Shown here piece by piece: positions 52,498 to 61,003 of a DNA stretch of 64,000 bases. Where the stretch lies: assembly GCF_001486505.1 (NCBI RefSeq), contig NZ_LN909063.1, positions 434,001 through 498,000 of the forward strand. Reading direction: 5' to 3'. The translations under genes were made by a program, and so were the position numbers. Source of the stretch: Paenibacillus rubinfantis (GTDB lineage: Bacteria; Bacillota; Bacilli; Paenibacillales; Paenibacillaceae). The notes under the pieces were generated by a model that ran no database searches, was not told where the DNA came from, and saw nothing but the letters and a program-made list of their open reading frames with translations. Every line of letters begins with the position of its first letter. Position 1 is the first letter of the stretch.

Positions 52498-52965
52498 TTG
52501 TTTATCGGTGATAACCCGCAGGCGCATAGGCTGCTGAAGGCTTTTCACCGCTTTCGGAGGTTGGATCTCAGCAAACTAACGCCATCGGCGTTTAAACCAA
52601 GCGAAGTGCGGTTGATGTTTATCATCTTGCGCGGCATGGAGTTGGATGAGCGTGGAGTGACCGTTTCCGAGCTTAGCGCGATGATGGAGGTCGCTTCTCC
52701 GACCGTAACGCCGCTTGTCCGTAGTCTGGAGGAGCATGGGTTGGTCTTGCGCTACAACGATAAGGAGGACCGCCGAGCCGTTCGAGTCAAGCTGACGGAG
52801 CAAGGTCTGGATCAGATCCGGGAGATCGCCCGGAAGCGCTCCGCCCAAATTCAAGAGCTGGTTGAGTATTTAGGTGAAGAGAAGAGCCGGCAGCTGATTG
52901 AGTTGCTGGAGCAGGTGTATGAGTATGTGGAAGAGCAATTAAATACAAAGAAAAGCCAAGAGTAA
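52498..52965 (+). CDS. MarR-family transcriptional regulator
   Basis: Winged-helix repressor of about 155 aa: SEVRLMFIILRGMELDERGV then VSELSAMMEVASPTVTPLVR (recognition helix) and wing NDKEDRRAVRVKLTEQG. Start uncertain: TTG 52498 lies 6 bases after a G-rich ribosome site AGGGGGGGG; an in-frame GTG at 52471 is upstream of that site. It is directly followed by two ABC exporter half-genes, and the dyad in the promoter suggests it represses the whole operon until a drug-like ligand binds. Confidence 0.88.
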   Translation: MFIGDNPQAHRLLKAFHRFRRLDLSKLTPSAFKPSEVRLMFIILRGMELDERGVTVSELSAMMEVASPTVTPLVRSLEEHGLVLRYNDKEDRRAVRVKLTEQGLDQIREIARKRSAQIQELVEYLGEEKSRQLIELLEQVYEYVEEQLNTKKSQE

Positions 52966-52981
52966 TGAAAGAATTGAACAT

Positions 52982-54724
52982 GTGGAGATGATGGAATTGA
53001 TCAAACTTTTCCGCAATTTGAAACCATACCGCTGGCTTGTGGCCGCGGTGCTCGTATTCGTCTTCTTTCAGACGTTATCCGAGTTGTATTTACCAACGCT
53101 GATGGCAGACATCGTAGACAAGGGCGTCGTCAACGGGGACACACCTTATATTTGGAGAATCGGCGGGCTGATGCTGCTGGTCGCGCTCGGCGGGATGGCC
53201 TGTTCGATCGCTGCCAGCTATTACTCCTCCCGGGCGGCAACGGGCTTTGGGAAGCTGCTTCGCGGCAAGGTGTTTAAGCATGTCTCGAACTTCTCGCTGG
53301 AGGAGTTTGACACGATTGGCACCGCCTCGCTGATTACCCGCACGACCAACGACATTACCCAAGTGCAGCAGGTGTTGATCATGATGTTGCGAATGATGGT
53401 CATGGCGCCGATGATGTGTCTGGGCGGCATTATTATGGCCGTCTCGAAGGACGCCACCCTATCGTTAGTTCTGGTTGTCATCCTTCCGGTATTGGCCGGA
53501 GCCATTTTCCTGATTGCACGTAAAGGGCTGCCTTTATTTAAAGCGATTCAGAAAAAAATCGATAAACTCAATCTCGTCATGCGCGAAAGCTTAACCGGGA
53601 TTCGCGTAATCCGTTCGTTTAACCGGACCGGCTATGAAAGCAAACGGTTCGACGCAGCGAACCTGGATTTGACGGATACGTCGATTAAGGTGAATAAAAT
53701 CATGGCCTTTATGATGCCGATCATGATGCTGGTGATGAACTTGTCCTCCGTGGCGATCATCTGGTACGGCGGGCTGCGGATTGATGCGGGAGATATGCAG
53801 GTCGGCGACCTGATGGCGTTCCTGCAGTATGCCATGCAAATCATGTTCTCGCTTGTCATGGTATCGATGATGTTCGTGATGATTCCGCGGGCATCGGCTT
53901 CGGCGATTCGGATTAATGAAGTGCTGGATATGGAGCCGGTGATCAAGGATTCGGCAATGGGCAGCAAGGCAACGGAAGCCAAGGGACTCGTCGAGTTCCA
54001 AAACGTCTCCTTCAGCTATCCAGGTGCAGAACAGCCGGCGGTTCAGGATATTTCATTTACTGCCAAGCCGGGACAAGTTACGGCGATTATCGGCGGAACG
54101 GGGTCCGGGAAATCGACGATGATCAGCTTGATCCCGCGGTTCTACGACGTGCAGGAAGGCAGCATACGGGTTGACGGCGTGGATGTCCGCGATATGACGC
54201 AGGAGGAGCTGCGGAATAAAATCGGCTTTGTCCCGCAAATGGCGGTGCTGTTCTCCGGAACAATCAACGAGAACATCCGTTACGGCAAGGAAGATGCCAC
54301 CGACGAGGAAGTGCGGCGGGCGGCGGAAATTGCTCAAGCGTCCGACTTCATCGGCAAAATGGAGCAAGGCTTTGAGTCCCCGATCGCTCAAGGCGGCACT
54401 AACGTGTCGGGCGGTCAGAAGCAGCGGCTGTCGATTGCCCGTGCACTGGTACGGCCGGCGAAGATTTATATCTTCGACGACAGCTTCTCCGCGCTTGACT
54501 TCAAGACCGATGCGAAGCTACGGGCAGCCTTGAAGCAAGAAACGAAGGAGTCCACCGTAATCATCGTGGCTCAGCGGGTCAGCACCGTGCTTGATGCCGA
54601 CCAAATCATCGTCATGAATGAGAGCCAAATCGCGGGGATCGGCACACATCAGGAATTGATGGAGACCTGCGATGTCTATAAAGAAATCGTGTATTCGCAG
54701 CTTTCGGAGGAGGAGATCGCATGA
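52982..54724 (+). CDS. Heterodimeric ABC multidrug exporter, degenerate-site half
   Basis: Membrane domain (~1-320, six helices) fused to an ATPase domain (~340-575), 580 aa. Walker A GGTGSGKST, signature VSGGQKQRLSIARAL, Walker B YIFDDSFSALD. The catalytic glutamate after Walker B is replaced by Asp (DDS rather than DEA), the mark of the regulatory half in heterodimers such as BmrC/BmrD and TM287/288. A Gln (IIVAQRV) replaces the switch histidine. Start codon uncertain: GTG 52982 or ATG 52988/52991; ribosome site poor, so coupling with marR is likely. Overlaps the next gene by 4 bases. Confidence 0.9.
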   Translation: MEMMELIKLFRNLKPYRWLVAAVLVFVFFQTLSELYLPTLMADIVDKGVVNGDTPYIWRIGGLMLLVALGGMACSIAASYYSSRAATGFGKLLRGKVFKHVSNFSLEEFDTIGTASLITRTTNDITQVQQVLIMMLRMMVMAPMMCLGGIIMAVSKDATLSLVLVVILPVLAGAIFLIARKGLPLFKAIQKKIDKLNLVMRESLTGIRVIRSFNRTGYESKRFDAANLDLTDTSIKVNKIMAFMMPIMMLVMNLSSVAIIWYGGLRIDAGDMQVGDLMAFLQYAMQIMFSLVMVSMMFVMIPRASASAIRINEVLDMEPVIKDSAMGSKATEAKGLVEFQNVSFSYPGAEQPAVQDISFTAKPGQVTAIIGGTGSGKSTMISLIPRFYDVQEGSIRVDGVDVRDMTQEELRNKIGFVPQMAVLFSGTINENIRYGKEDATDEEVRRAAEIAQASDFIGKMEQGFESPIAQGGTNVSGGQKQRLSIARALVRPAKIYIFDDSFSALDFKTDAKLRAALKQETKESTVIIVAQRVSTVLDADQIIVMNESQIAGIGTHQELMETCDVYKEIVYSQLSEEEIA

Positions 54725-56622
54725 GCCGGGAACAAACAGACAAAAAACGCGGATTCGGCGGCCCTCGCCGCGGGCATGGCGGCCCAGGTGGACCCGGAGG
54801 TCCGGGCATGGGCATGCCGGTAGAGAAAGCGAAGGATTTCAAAGGAACCTTAAAGCGGTTGATCCGCTATTTGAGACCGCACAAATACCAACTGGCCGCC
54901 GTATTGGTTATGGCGATTTTAAGTACCGTGTTCAGTATCTTTAGCCCAAAGGTGATGGGGAAAGCGACCACCAAGCTGTTTGAAGGCATTATGGGCAAAA
55001 TTCAGGGGGTTCCCGGGGCGGAGATCGATTTCCAGTACGTCTGGCATATTATCCTGATTCTGATTGGACTGTACGTGCTTAGCGCGCTGTTTGGTTATGT
55101 GCAACAATATTTGATGGCTGGCGTCGCCCAGAAGACGGTCTACGACCTGCGGAAGGACGTGAATGCCAAGCTGAATAAGCTGCCGCTTAAATATTTCGAC
55201 GCCCGGACGCACGGGGAGATCTTGAGCCGGGTTACCAACGACGTCGACAACATTGCTGGCACGCTACAGCAAAGCTTAACGCAGCTGATCACGTCGATCC
55301 TGACGATCATCGGCGTCATTGCGATGATGTTGTCCATCAGCCCATTGATGACTTTGATCGCCGTGCTGACGCTGCCGCTTAGCATCGTGGCGATCACCTC
55401 GATTGCTAAACGTTCGCAGAAGCAGTTCGTTCGCCAGCAAAAAGAACTCGGCCAGCTTAACGGCCACGTCGAGGAAATGTATACCGGCCACAAGGTCATC
55501 AAGGCGTTTGGCCGCGAAACGAAGTCGTTGGAGCAGTTTGATCATATCAACGAACGGCTGTATGAAGCCGGCTGGAAGGCACAGTTTATCTCCGGCGTGA
55601 TCATGCCGATCATGAGCTTTATCGGGAACATCGGGTATGTGCTGGTGTCGGTAGTCGGCGGGATTCTCGTCACCAAGAGAACGATCGAAATCGGGGACGT
55701 GCAAGCGTTTATTCAATACGCCCGCCAGTTTACGATGCCGATTACGCAAACGGCAAATATCGCCAACGTCATCCAGTCGACCGTTGCTTCGGCGGAGCGG
55801 GTGTTTGAAATTCTGGATGAGGAAGAACAGGTGCCGGAAGCGGCCAAACCGGTCGTCTTGGAACAACCTCGCGGCGATGTAGCGTTTAATCACGTTCAGT
55901 TCGGTTACGATCCGGAGCATCTGCTCATCGAAGATATGAACATCGATGTGAAACAGGGGCAAACGATCGCGATCGTCGGACCAACCGGTGCCGGCAAAAC
56001 AACGCTGATCAACCTGTTGATGCGCTTCTACGAAGTGAATGGCGGTTCGATCACGGTGGATGGGGTCAACATCGCTGAGATGAAACGCGGCGACTTGCGC
56101 AGCCTGTTTGGCATGGTGCTGCAGGATACATGGCTGTTTAACGGCACGATCCGCGACAACATCGCTTACGGCCGTGAAGGCGCCACGGAAGAAGAAGTGG
56201 TGAACGCCGCCAAAACGGCGTATGCCGATCACTTTATCCGCACCCTGCCGGGCGGGTACAACACCGTGCTGAACGAGGAAGCTTCGAATATTTCGCAAGG
56301 CCAGAAGCAGCTCTTAACAATCGCTCGGGCAATCCTCGCCGATCCGGCGATCCTCATTCTCGACGAAGCCACGAGCAGCGTCGATACCCGGACCGAAGTG
56401 CATATCCAGAAAGCGATGAACGAGTTGATGAAGGGCAGAACAAGCTTCGTCATCGCCCACCGGCTGTCGACGATTCGGGACGCGGACCTCATCCTCGTGA
56501 TGAACCACGGCACCGTAATCGAGAAAGGCACGCACGAGGAACTGCTGTCGCTGGGCGGCTTTTACGCCGATCTGTACAACAGCCAGTTCACCAAAGGCGG
56601 TTTCGAGCCGGAAGCGGTATAA
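54721..56622 (+). CDS. Heterodimeric ABC multidrug exporter, catalytic half
   Basis: Partner of the preceding gene, 633 aa. The first ~35 residues are a Gly/Pro-rich basic tail (RRGHGGPGGPGGPGMGMP) before the first helix. Six-helix domain (~50-360), then ATPase: Walker A GPTGAGKTT, signature ISQGQKQLLTIARAI (Q for the second G, a common variant), Walker B LILDEATSSVD with catalytic Glu, switch His in FVIAHRLS. All canonical, so this half hydrolyses ATP. Expected substrates are hydrophobic drugs; YheH/YheI or BmrCD-like pairs are the nearest relatives I know. Confidence 0.92.
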   Translation: MSREQTDKKRGFGGPRRGHGGPGGPGGPGMGMPVEKAKDFKGTLKRLIRYLRPHKYQLAAVLVMAILSTVFSIFSPKVMGKATTKLFEGIMGKIQGVPGAEIDFQYVWHIILILIGLYVLSALFGYVQQYLMAGVAQKTVYDLRKDVNAKLNKLPLKYFDARTHGEILSRVTNDVDNIAGTLQQSLTQLITSILTIIGVIAMMLSISPLMTLIAVLTLPLSIVAITSIAKRSQKQFVRQQKELGQLNGHVEEMYTGHKVIKAFGRETKSLEQFDHINERLYEAGWKAQFISGVIMPIMSFIGNIGYVLVSVVGGILVTKRTIEIGDVQAFIQYARQFTMPITQTANIANVIQSTVASAERVFEILDEEEQVPEAAKPVVLEQPRGDVAFNHVQFGYDPEHLLIEDMNIDVKQGQTIAIVGPTGAGKTTLINLLMRFYEVNGGSITVDGVNIAEMKRGDLRSLFGMVLQDTWLFNGTIRDNIAYGREGATEEEVVNAAKTAYADHFIRTLPGGYNTVLNEEASNISQGQKQLLTIARAILADPAILILDEATSSVDTRTEVHIQKAMNELMKGRTSFVIAHRLSTIRDADLILVMNHGTVIEKGTHEELLSLGGFYADLYNSQFTKGGFEPEAV

Positions 56623-56674
56623 AAGGAAGCCGAGTTTCAACTCGCTACTTATCGTTAAATATGAACGCCACCGG

Positions 56675-56703
56675 AAAAGCTCCCGTACTTACGGGGGCTT
56701 TTT
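56675..56703 (+). terminator. Terminator of the MarR/ABC operon
   Basis: AAAAGCTCCCGTA (56675-56687) pairs with TACGGGGGCTTTT (56690-56702), one U-G pair, followed by T. Confidence 0.85.
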
Positions 56704-56753
56704 GGCATGAGTCGGTCCGCAGGAATGGGGAGTTGCTGATTGTCTCCCGAGCG

Positions 56754-57230
56754 TCTTCGCACCATGATCCCTTTCGGTCAGGGAAGGTAGGTGAATAGGG
56801 AGAGTAGTCTCTGTGGCCCCTTGCACCATTATCCCTTTTGTTCAGGGAGTAGATAGGTGGGGGAGGTGGGGGAGTCCCCCCAGCTCCTTTGCACCAATAT
56901 CCCCTTTGATCAGGGAGTAAGTAGGTGGGAGCTGGAGGTCATCTCCGGAGCTCCTTTTCACCATTATCCCCTTTGATCAGGGAATGGGGAGATAAGAAGA
57001 TGGCGGGAGAAATCAAGCAACTGGTTGGACCATACTTAGCAAACTCGCAACAAGCAAGTAGCGAAGATACTCGGTGTTGACCTGAGCCAACGGGATAATC
57101 GTGCAAAGGGGCGTACGGACAGCAGAGGCTCGGCCCCTAGGTCGCCCCGGGGAGGCATAGCAGAGTAAGGGGGGGGGGCAACTCGGTCTACTCGGTATTG
57201 TCCTGAGCCAACGGGATAATCGTGCAAAGG
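56754..57230. repeat. Repeat block: four direct and two inverted copies of a 30-bp unit
   Basis: The core TTGCACCATTATCCC followed by TTTGATCAGGGA occurs at 56754, 56817, 56885 and 56950 (63-68 bp apart, separated by variable G-rich stretches such as GTAGGTGGG). Its reverse complement, GGGATAATCGTGCAAAGG preceded by CCTGAGCCAAC, occurs at 57081-57109 and 57201-57230, 121 bp apart, together with a shared TACTCGGT flank. No coding frame with a ribosome site covers the block of about 600 bases between the ABC operon and the Crp/Fnr gene. Confidence 0.88.
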
Positions 57231-57258
57231 CACACACGGAGAGTAGAGGTTCGCCCCT

Positions 57259-57969
57259 CTAGCCCTCTCCGGCGAGGCGTTGCAACGCTACTTCATCGCG
57301 GATGAACAGCTGCCGACCTGAGACGGTGAGCACACCGTCATCGCTGAGTTGACGCAGCTTGCGGCTGAGCGTTTCCGGCGTTGCGCCGATGAGGCCGGCG
57401 AATTCTTTTTTGGATACAGGTAGCGTGAATTTTTGGGAGTTTGGCATGGCTTTGCGGCGGAAGTACAACAGCATCTTGGCTAGGCGTCGATCGGTTTCGA
57501 GCAGGGTGAGCACGGACGCCCAGGCGTCGGCCTCCTCCAGTTGGGCGCTGAGCGCGGTCATAAACCGGGCCGCCGTATCGGGATCGCGGCGCAAAATATC
57601 AAGAAAGTCGCTGCGGAGAATCCGGCAGATGCCGGTCGCCTCGGCGGCAATAGCGCTGGCATAGTGAGGTTTTTCCTGCAGCAGGGCGAACTGGCCGAAG
57701 AAGTCCCCGGGAAACAACAGGCGTACGATATGCTCTTTGCCGTTATCCTCCAGCTTGGTCAGCTTAATGATTCCGCGATTGACTACAAACAGCGCATCCG
57801 AACGGTCGCCTTCACGGAAGATGATCTCGCCTTTAGAGTATTGCGAGGTTCGCATAACAGAATGAAGCAGCTCGACTTCCGCTTCGCGCAGCTGTGCAAA
57901 GACCGGGACGCGAGCGAGACAGGATGGTCCATGGGCCGTTTCTCGGGCATGACAATCGCAAGAATTCAT
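57259..57969 (-). CDS. Crp/Fnr-family regulator with N-terminal cysteines (Fnr-like)
   Basis: A 236-aa regulator. The N terminus MNSCDCHARETAHGPSCLAR has cysteines at 4, 6 and 17, and a further cysteine sits at 115 (EATGICRIL). This is the E. coli Fnr layout (three N-terminal plus one central cysteine binding a 4Fe-4S cluster), though spacing differs. Effector fold ~22-140, dimer helix, then HTH with VSKKEFAGLIGATPETLSRK. The recognition helix ETLSRK resembles the E. coli Fnr one (E-x-x-SR). ATG follows AAAGGAAGGG. Divergent from a V4R protein gene; two Fnr-type palindromes lie between them. Probable anaerobic or NO regulator. Confidence 0.9.
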   Translation of the reverse strand: MNSCDCHARETAHGPSCLARVPVFAQLREAEVELLHSVMRTSQYSKGEIIFREGDRSDALFVVNRGIIKLTKLEDNGKEHIVRLLFPGDFFGQFALLQEKPHYASAIAAEATGICRILRSDFLDILRRDPDTAARFMTALSAQLEEADAWASVLTLLETDRRLAKMLLYFRRKAMPNSQKFTLPVSKKEFAGLIGATPETLSRKLRQLSDDGVLTVSGRQLFIRDEVALQRLAGEG

Positions 57970-58038
57970 CAGAGACCCTTCCTTTCTAGAATGACGGAGT
58001 TATTTACTTTTACCGTAACAGCCAGGGGAATTGGAGGT

Positions 58039-58086
58039 GGTGATTATTATCACAATATTTCTGTCCAATTCTTGATCCGGATCAAG
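58039..58086. promoter_or_regulatory. Two Fnr-type palindromes in the fnr/V4R divergent promoter
   Basis: GGTGA-TTATTA-TCACA (58039-58054) fits TGTGA-N6-TCACA at 9 of 10. CTTGATCCGGATCAAG (58071-58086) is a perfect 16-bp palindrome that contains an exact TTGAT-N4-ATCAA, the E. coli FNR box. Centres are 32 bp apart (three turns). They are 70-80 bases from the two divergent start codons. Confidence 0.85.
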
Positions 58087-58161
58087 GTTCTTTGCTTGCC
58101 AGTATGGCAAATTAATCCTATCGACAACAAATTTCAGATGGACATGATAGGAGGAAGTAGA

Positions 58162-58614
58162 ATGAACAGTTTTACATTTGATGATCTGCGGCAAATCGAC
58201 CGCTCCCGACTGGGAAATGAGGTGCCGCTGGAATTGTTCCGGGCAATTCGCCTCATCGGGATGCAGCAGGGGCTGCCTTTGGACGGAAAAGCAACAACCG
58301 CTTCGATCGGTCGGAAGATCGGCGAGAGCTTGCCCGTGACCACGTTGGAAGAACTGCTTGGCATATTCGAGGAATTGCGAATCGGTTTACCGCGGGTTTT
58401 AGAGCAAAGTGAACGGCTGATCCGGATCGCTGTGGATGATTGCTTTTGTAAAGGGTTGCCGGAAATCGAGGAAAAGAAGGTGTGCGACCTGGAAGGGGCG
58501 ATTTTGGAAGGGGCGCTGGGTAAAATGTGGAACCGTAAAGTCAACGTACGGGAGACGAAATGCAATGTTTGCGGTGACGAGCATTGCGAGTACGAAATTC
58601 GGATTTACGGGTAA
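58162..58614 (+). CDS. V4R-domain protein
   Basis: A 150-aa soluble protein. The C-terminal half is a V4R (4-vinyl reductase) domain, a small-molecule binding fold, with the typical zinc-type end CNVCGDEHCEYEIRIYG; an additional DDCFCKGLP contributes two cysteines. The N-terminal ~50 residues (FDDLRQIDRSRLGNEVPLEL) are helical. ATG 58162 follows AGGAGG at 7 bases. In other proteins V4R domains sense aromatic compounds or sit in bacteriochlorophyll enzymes; here it stands alone, under apparent Fnr control and in front of a chemoreceptor gene. Function unknown. Confidence 0.85.
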   Translation: MNSFTFDDLRQIDRSRLGNEVPLELFRAIRLIGMQQGLPLDGKATTASIGRKIGESLPVTTLEELLGIFEELRIGLPRVLEQSERLIRIAVDDCFCKGLPEIEEKKVCDLEGAILEGALGKMWNRKVNVRETKCNVCGDEHCEYEIRIYG

Positions 58615-58769
58615 GGTTGCCCCTAGGGATAGAAAGGAAGAGAGGCTTGGTGAAAATTTGTCGAAAAATTAGTTAATCATTAGTAAATAATTCTACAAAA
58701 ATCGACATGTTCTGCCGATATTGATCTCATACGTCACTATTTTTGTGAAATTCACAGGAGGTCATGGAA

Positions 58770-60266
58770 ATGGCAGGGCATGAGGTAAGTGATTTTCTGT
58801 ACAAGGATTTTCGAAAGAGAAACCTGTTAATCTGTTTGACTCTAACGACCACGGTTATTCTGAGCCTCGCCATTCTGCTAGGGTTACATACGAGCGCCAT
58901 GGTGACCTTGCTGATCGTGATCCCGAACGCACTGATCTTGTCGCTGGTTTGGGGGGGATACGTGACCCGAAAGAAAGAAAATTGGATCCCTTATATCGCT
59001 ATCGTGGGCATATTTATTACTTCGATAATTACCGTTCTTCAAGGAGGCGGGGGACCGCTCGGCGCCGTTTCGGCTTTCTTCGTTCTAAGCGTCGGCATCA
59101 TGTATAATGATTTCAAGGTGGTCATGACCGGACTCGTCGCGGCTTTGGTGGTGATTCTGATCAAATATACGGCGTTTCATGACCCGGCCGGCGAAGGCTC
59201 CAATATTGCGGTACTGCTGTATTTCTTTGCCGTGACCGCATGGGTGCTGCTGGCCCAATCCTCACTGGGACGCAAAATGCTGGATAACTCGGCAAGAATG
59301 AATAAGGAAACAACGGAGCTCTTGGCGCGTGAGCTGGAGCGAGAGAACGTTACGTCCGAAGCGACCCGGACGATTGCGGTTAGCATCGGGGAAATCCGCG
59401 GCAACAGTCAGGACAACTACCATGCGTTTCAAGAAATGGCGACGGCCTTTCAGGAGATGGCTTCCGGTGCGGCCGCGCAGACGGAAACGATCGGCGGAAT
59501 CTCGGATCATATCGTGACCTCAAACGGGTATATCCGCCGGATGACGACCGCCCTTGACGATCTGGTTGAGACGGTATCCGAAACGAAAGCAGCTTCCGGA
59601 GAAGGCGCGGCGGTTATCGGTCAATTGATGGGAACAATCGACCGTTTCCATATGAACATGAATGCGATGAAGGAGGATATCGGAGCATTGATCGGAAATA
59701 TCCACCTGATCGCCGAATTGACCGCCTCCATTCGCGAAATCGCCGAACAAACCAGCCTGCTGTCGCTCAACGCAAGCATTGAAGCCGCTAGAGCGGGCGA
59801 GCAGGGACGTGGTTTCGAGGTGGTGGCTCATGAAATCCGTAAGCTGGCGGATTTAACGAACGAATCCGCGAAACGGATTACGGATAATGTCGGCCAAGCT
59901 ACGCGTCAGGCGGATTTATCTCAGGTGCGGCTAGAGGAAAACGTTAAAGATATGGAACAGAGCCTGGCACTGGTGAAGCAGACAGAAGGTGCGTTTATGT
60001 CGATCAACGCTAATGTTGAGGACCTGGCGCAAGGGGCGGTTGACATGACCGACGTGGCTGGCTCGGTACAGGAGAAAACCAATGAGATCGAGCAGGCGGT
60101 GAATGACTTTGTTACCGTGGTGGAGCAGTCTTCAGCGACGCTGCAGGAACTGTTGGCTACCGTTGATACATTGACTTCACAGAACCTGCCGATGGTCCGC
60201 CGGATCGAAGAAACCGATCAGGCCGTCAAGCAGTTGGTTGATATGAAATTGCAGGCAAAGTCCTAA
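58770..60266 (+). CDS. Methyl-accepting chemotaxis protein without extracellular sensor
   Basis: A 498-aa receptor. Six hydrophobic segments (about 18-39, 42-64, 71-89, 95-110, 112-134, 142-162) replace the usual two helices and periplasmic domain; no HAMP domain is visible. The cytoplasmic signalling domain follows, with the conserved tip [20 protein letters not shown] and [22 protein letters not shown] 58770 lies 8 bases after AGGAGGT; ATG 58764 is too close. A membrane-embedded input suggests sensing of membrane energy, quinone redox state or hydrophobic ligands. The palindrome TGTGAAATTCACA abuts its ribosome site. Confidence 0.92.
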   Translation: MAGHEVSDFLYKDFRKRNLLICLTLTTTVILSLAILLGLHTSAMVTLLIVIPNALILSLVWGGYVTRKKENWIPYIAIVGIFITSIITVLQGGGGPLGAVSAFFVLSVGIMYNDFKVVMTGLVAALVVILIKYTAFHDPAGEGSNIAVLLYFFAVTAWVLLAQSSLGRKMLDNSARMNKETTELLARELERENVTSEATRTIAVSIGEIRGNSQDNYHAFQEMATAFQEMASGAAAQTETIGGISDHIVTSNGYIRRMTTALDDLVETVSETKAASGEGAAVIGQLMGTIDRFHMNMNAMKEDIGALIGNIHLIAELTASIREIAEQTSLLSLNASIEAARAGEQGRGFEVVAHEIRKLADLTNESAKRITDNVGQATRQADLSQVRLEENVKDMEQSLALVKQTEGAFMSINANVEDLAQGAVDMTDVAGSVQEKTNEIEQAVNDFVTVVEQSSATLQELLATVDTLTSQNLPMVRRIEETDQAVKQLVDMKLQAKS

Positions 60267-60282
60267 GAGGATATCTAGAATA

Positions 60283-60313
60283 AAAAGGCTTGGTCCAAGG
60301 GACCAGGCCTTTT
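60283..60313. terminator. Bidirectional terminator between chemoreceptor and EamA-like genes
   Basis: AAAAGGCTTGGTCC pairs with GGACCAGGCCTTTT (one U-G pair), loop AAG; T/A-rich on both flanks. Confidence 0.88.
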
Positions 60314-60318
60314 ATGAT

Positions 60319-60666
60319 TTAGGATTTTGCCAGTAGATATACGCCGAGTAAAATGACGGCAACACCCGCTAATTTGGTTAGCGTGATGGATTCGTGGAAC
60401 AGGAAGTAGGCCGGAACCAGCGCCAGAACGTAAGCTAACGCCTGAAGCGGATAAGCGACACTCAGCGGAAGGCGGGATAAAACGGCAAACCACAGCAATG
60501 TAGCTAGTCCGTACAAGGCGACGCCGCTTATCACCGCCGGCGAGGTCAACAGCTTACCCCAATGCAGTCCTCCGGATCGACCCAGGCCGATCTTAAACAG
60601 GACTTGGCCGGTTACGAGCAGCAGGATGTTGCCAAGCAGCATCAGATAACTAATGGTTTTGTCCAT
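60319..60666 (-). CDS. Small EamA/SMR-like membrane transporter
   Basis: A 115-aa, four-helix protein of the EamA/small multidrug resistance fold (YLMLLGNILLLVTGQVLFKI, VISGVALYGLATLLWFAVLS, LPLSVAYPLQALAYVLALVP, FHESITLTKLAGVAVILLGV). The VAYPLQALAYVLA segment resembles ArnE/ArnF-type flippases that move lipid-linked sugars. It is last of a four-gene operon with DUF2304, GT2 and GT39-like proteins, so it probably flips a polyprenyl-phosphate sugar (inference). Overlaps the DUF2304 gene by 17 bases. Confidence 0.88.
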   Translation of the reverse strand: MDKTISYLMLLGNILLLVTGQVLFKIGLGRSGGLHWGKLLTSPAVISGVALYGLATLLWFAVLSRLPLSVAYPLQALAYVLALVPAYFLFHESITLTKLAGVAVILLGVYLLAKS

Positions 60667-61003
60667 GTTCGCCGGCTGCCTCCCGTTCTTTAAGGATGAC
60701 GATTTCCTGGGTTAAGCGCAGTACTTGGGCCGTCAATCGGGTAATCACGATCGTCAGGTGTAGAATAAAGGCAAAGCAGAAGAGCAGGCCGAACAGGAAC
60801 AGCACCGCCGGGGCATATTTTACGCCCAGCTTGGAGGCAAGCCACTCGACGAGATGCACGTTGATCGAGCAGACCAGCAAAACTACGCTGAATAGGATCC
60901 AGAGCAGGGAGTACTGCTCTCGAAGTTTTTGACGGCGCACCAATTCCAGGACGAAGATGAGGAACAAGGCGGCAATAAACACGGATAAAACATATATCGC
61001 CAT
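60650..61003 (-). CDS. DUF2304-family membrane protein
   Basis: A 117-aa protein with three helices (MAIYVLSVFIAALFLIFVLE, YSLLWILFSVVLLVCSIN, APAVLFLFGLLFCFAFILHL) and a C-terminal amphipathic segment rich in Leu/Glu. The RRQKLREQYSLLW motif after helix 1 is typical of DUF2304 proteins, which often accompany dolichol-phosphate-mannose-synthase-like enzymes. ATG 61003 overlaps the GT2 stop codon (TAATG). Confidence 0.88.
   Translation of the reverse strand: MAIYVLSVFIAALFLIFVLELVRRQKLREQYSLLWILFSVVLLVCSINVHLVEWLASKLGVKYAPAVLFLFGLLFCFAFILHLTIVITRLTAQVLRLTQEIVILKEREAAGEHGQNH

Noticed and set aside
56754..57230. CRISPR array or origin-type iterons
   Set aside because: Copies differ in spacing and orientation, and spacers are similar G-rich stretches; no replication initiator gene is nearby.
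57541..58161. A 357-codon plus-strand frame that includes the V4R gene
   Set aside because: Its first ~200 codons are antisense to the Crp/Fnr gene and cross the divergent promoter; the real start at 58162 has a strong ribosome site.
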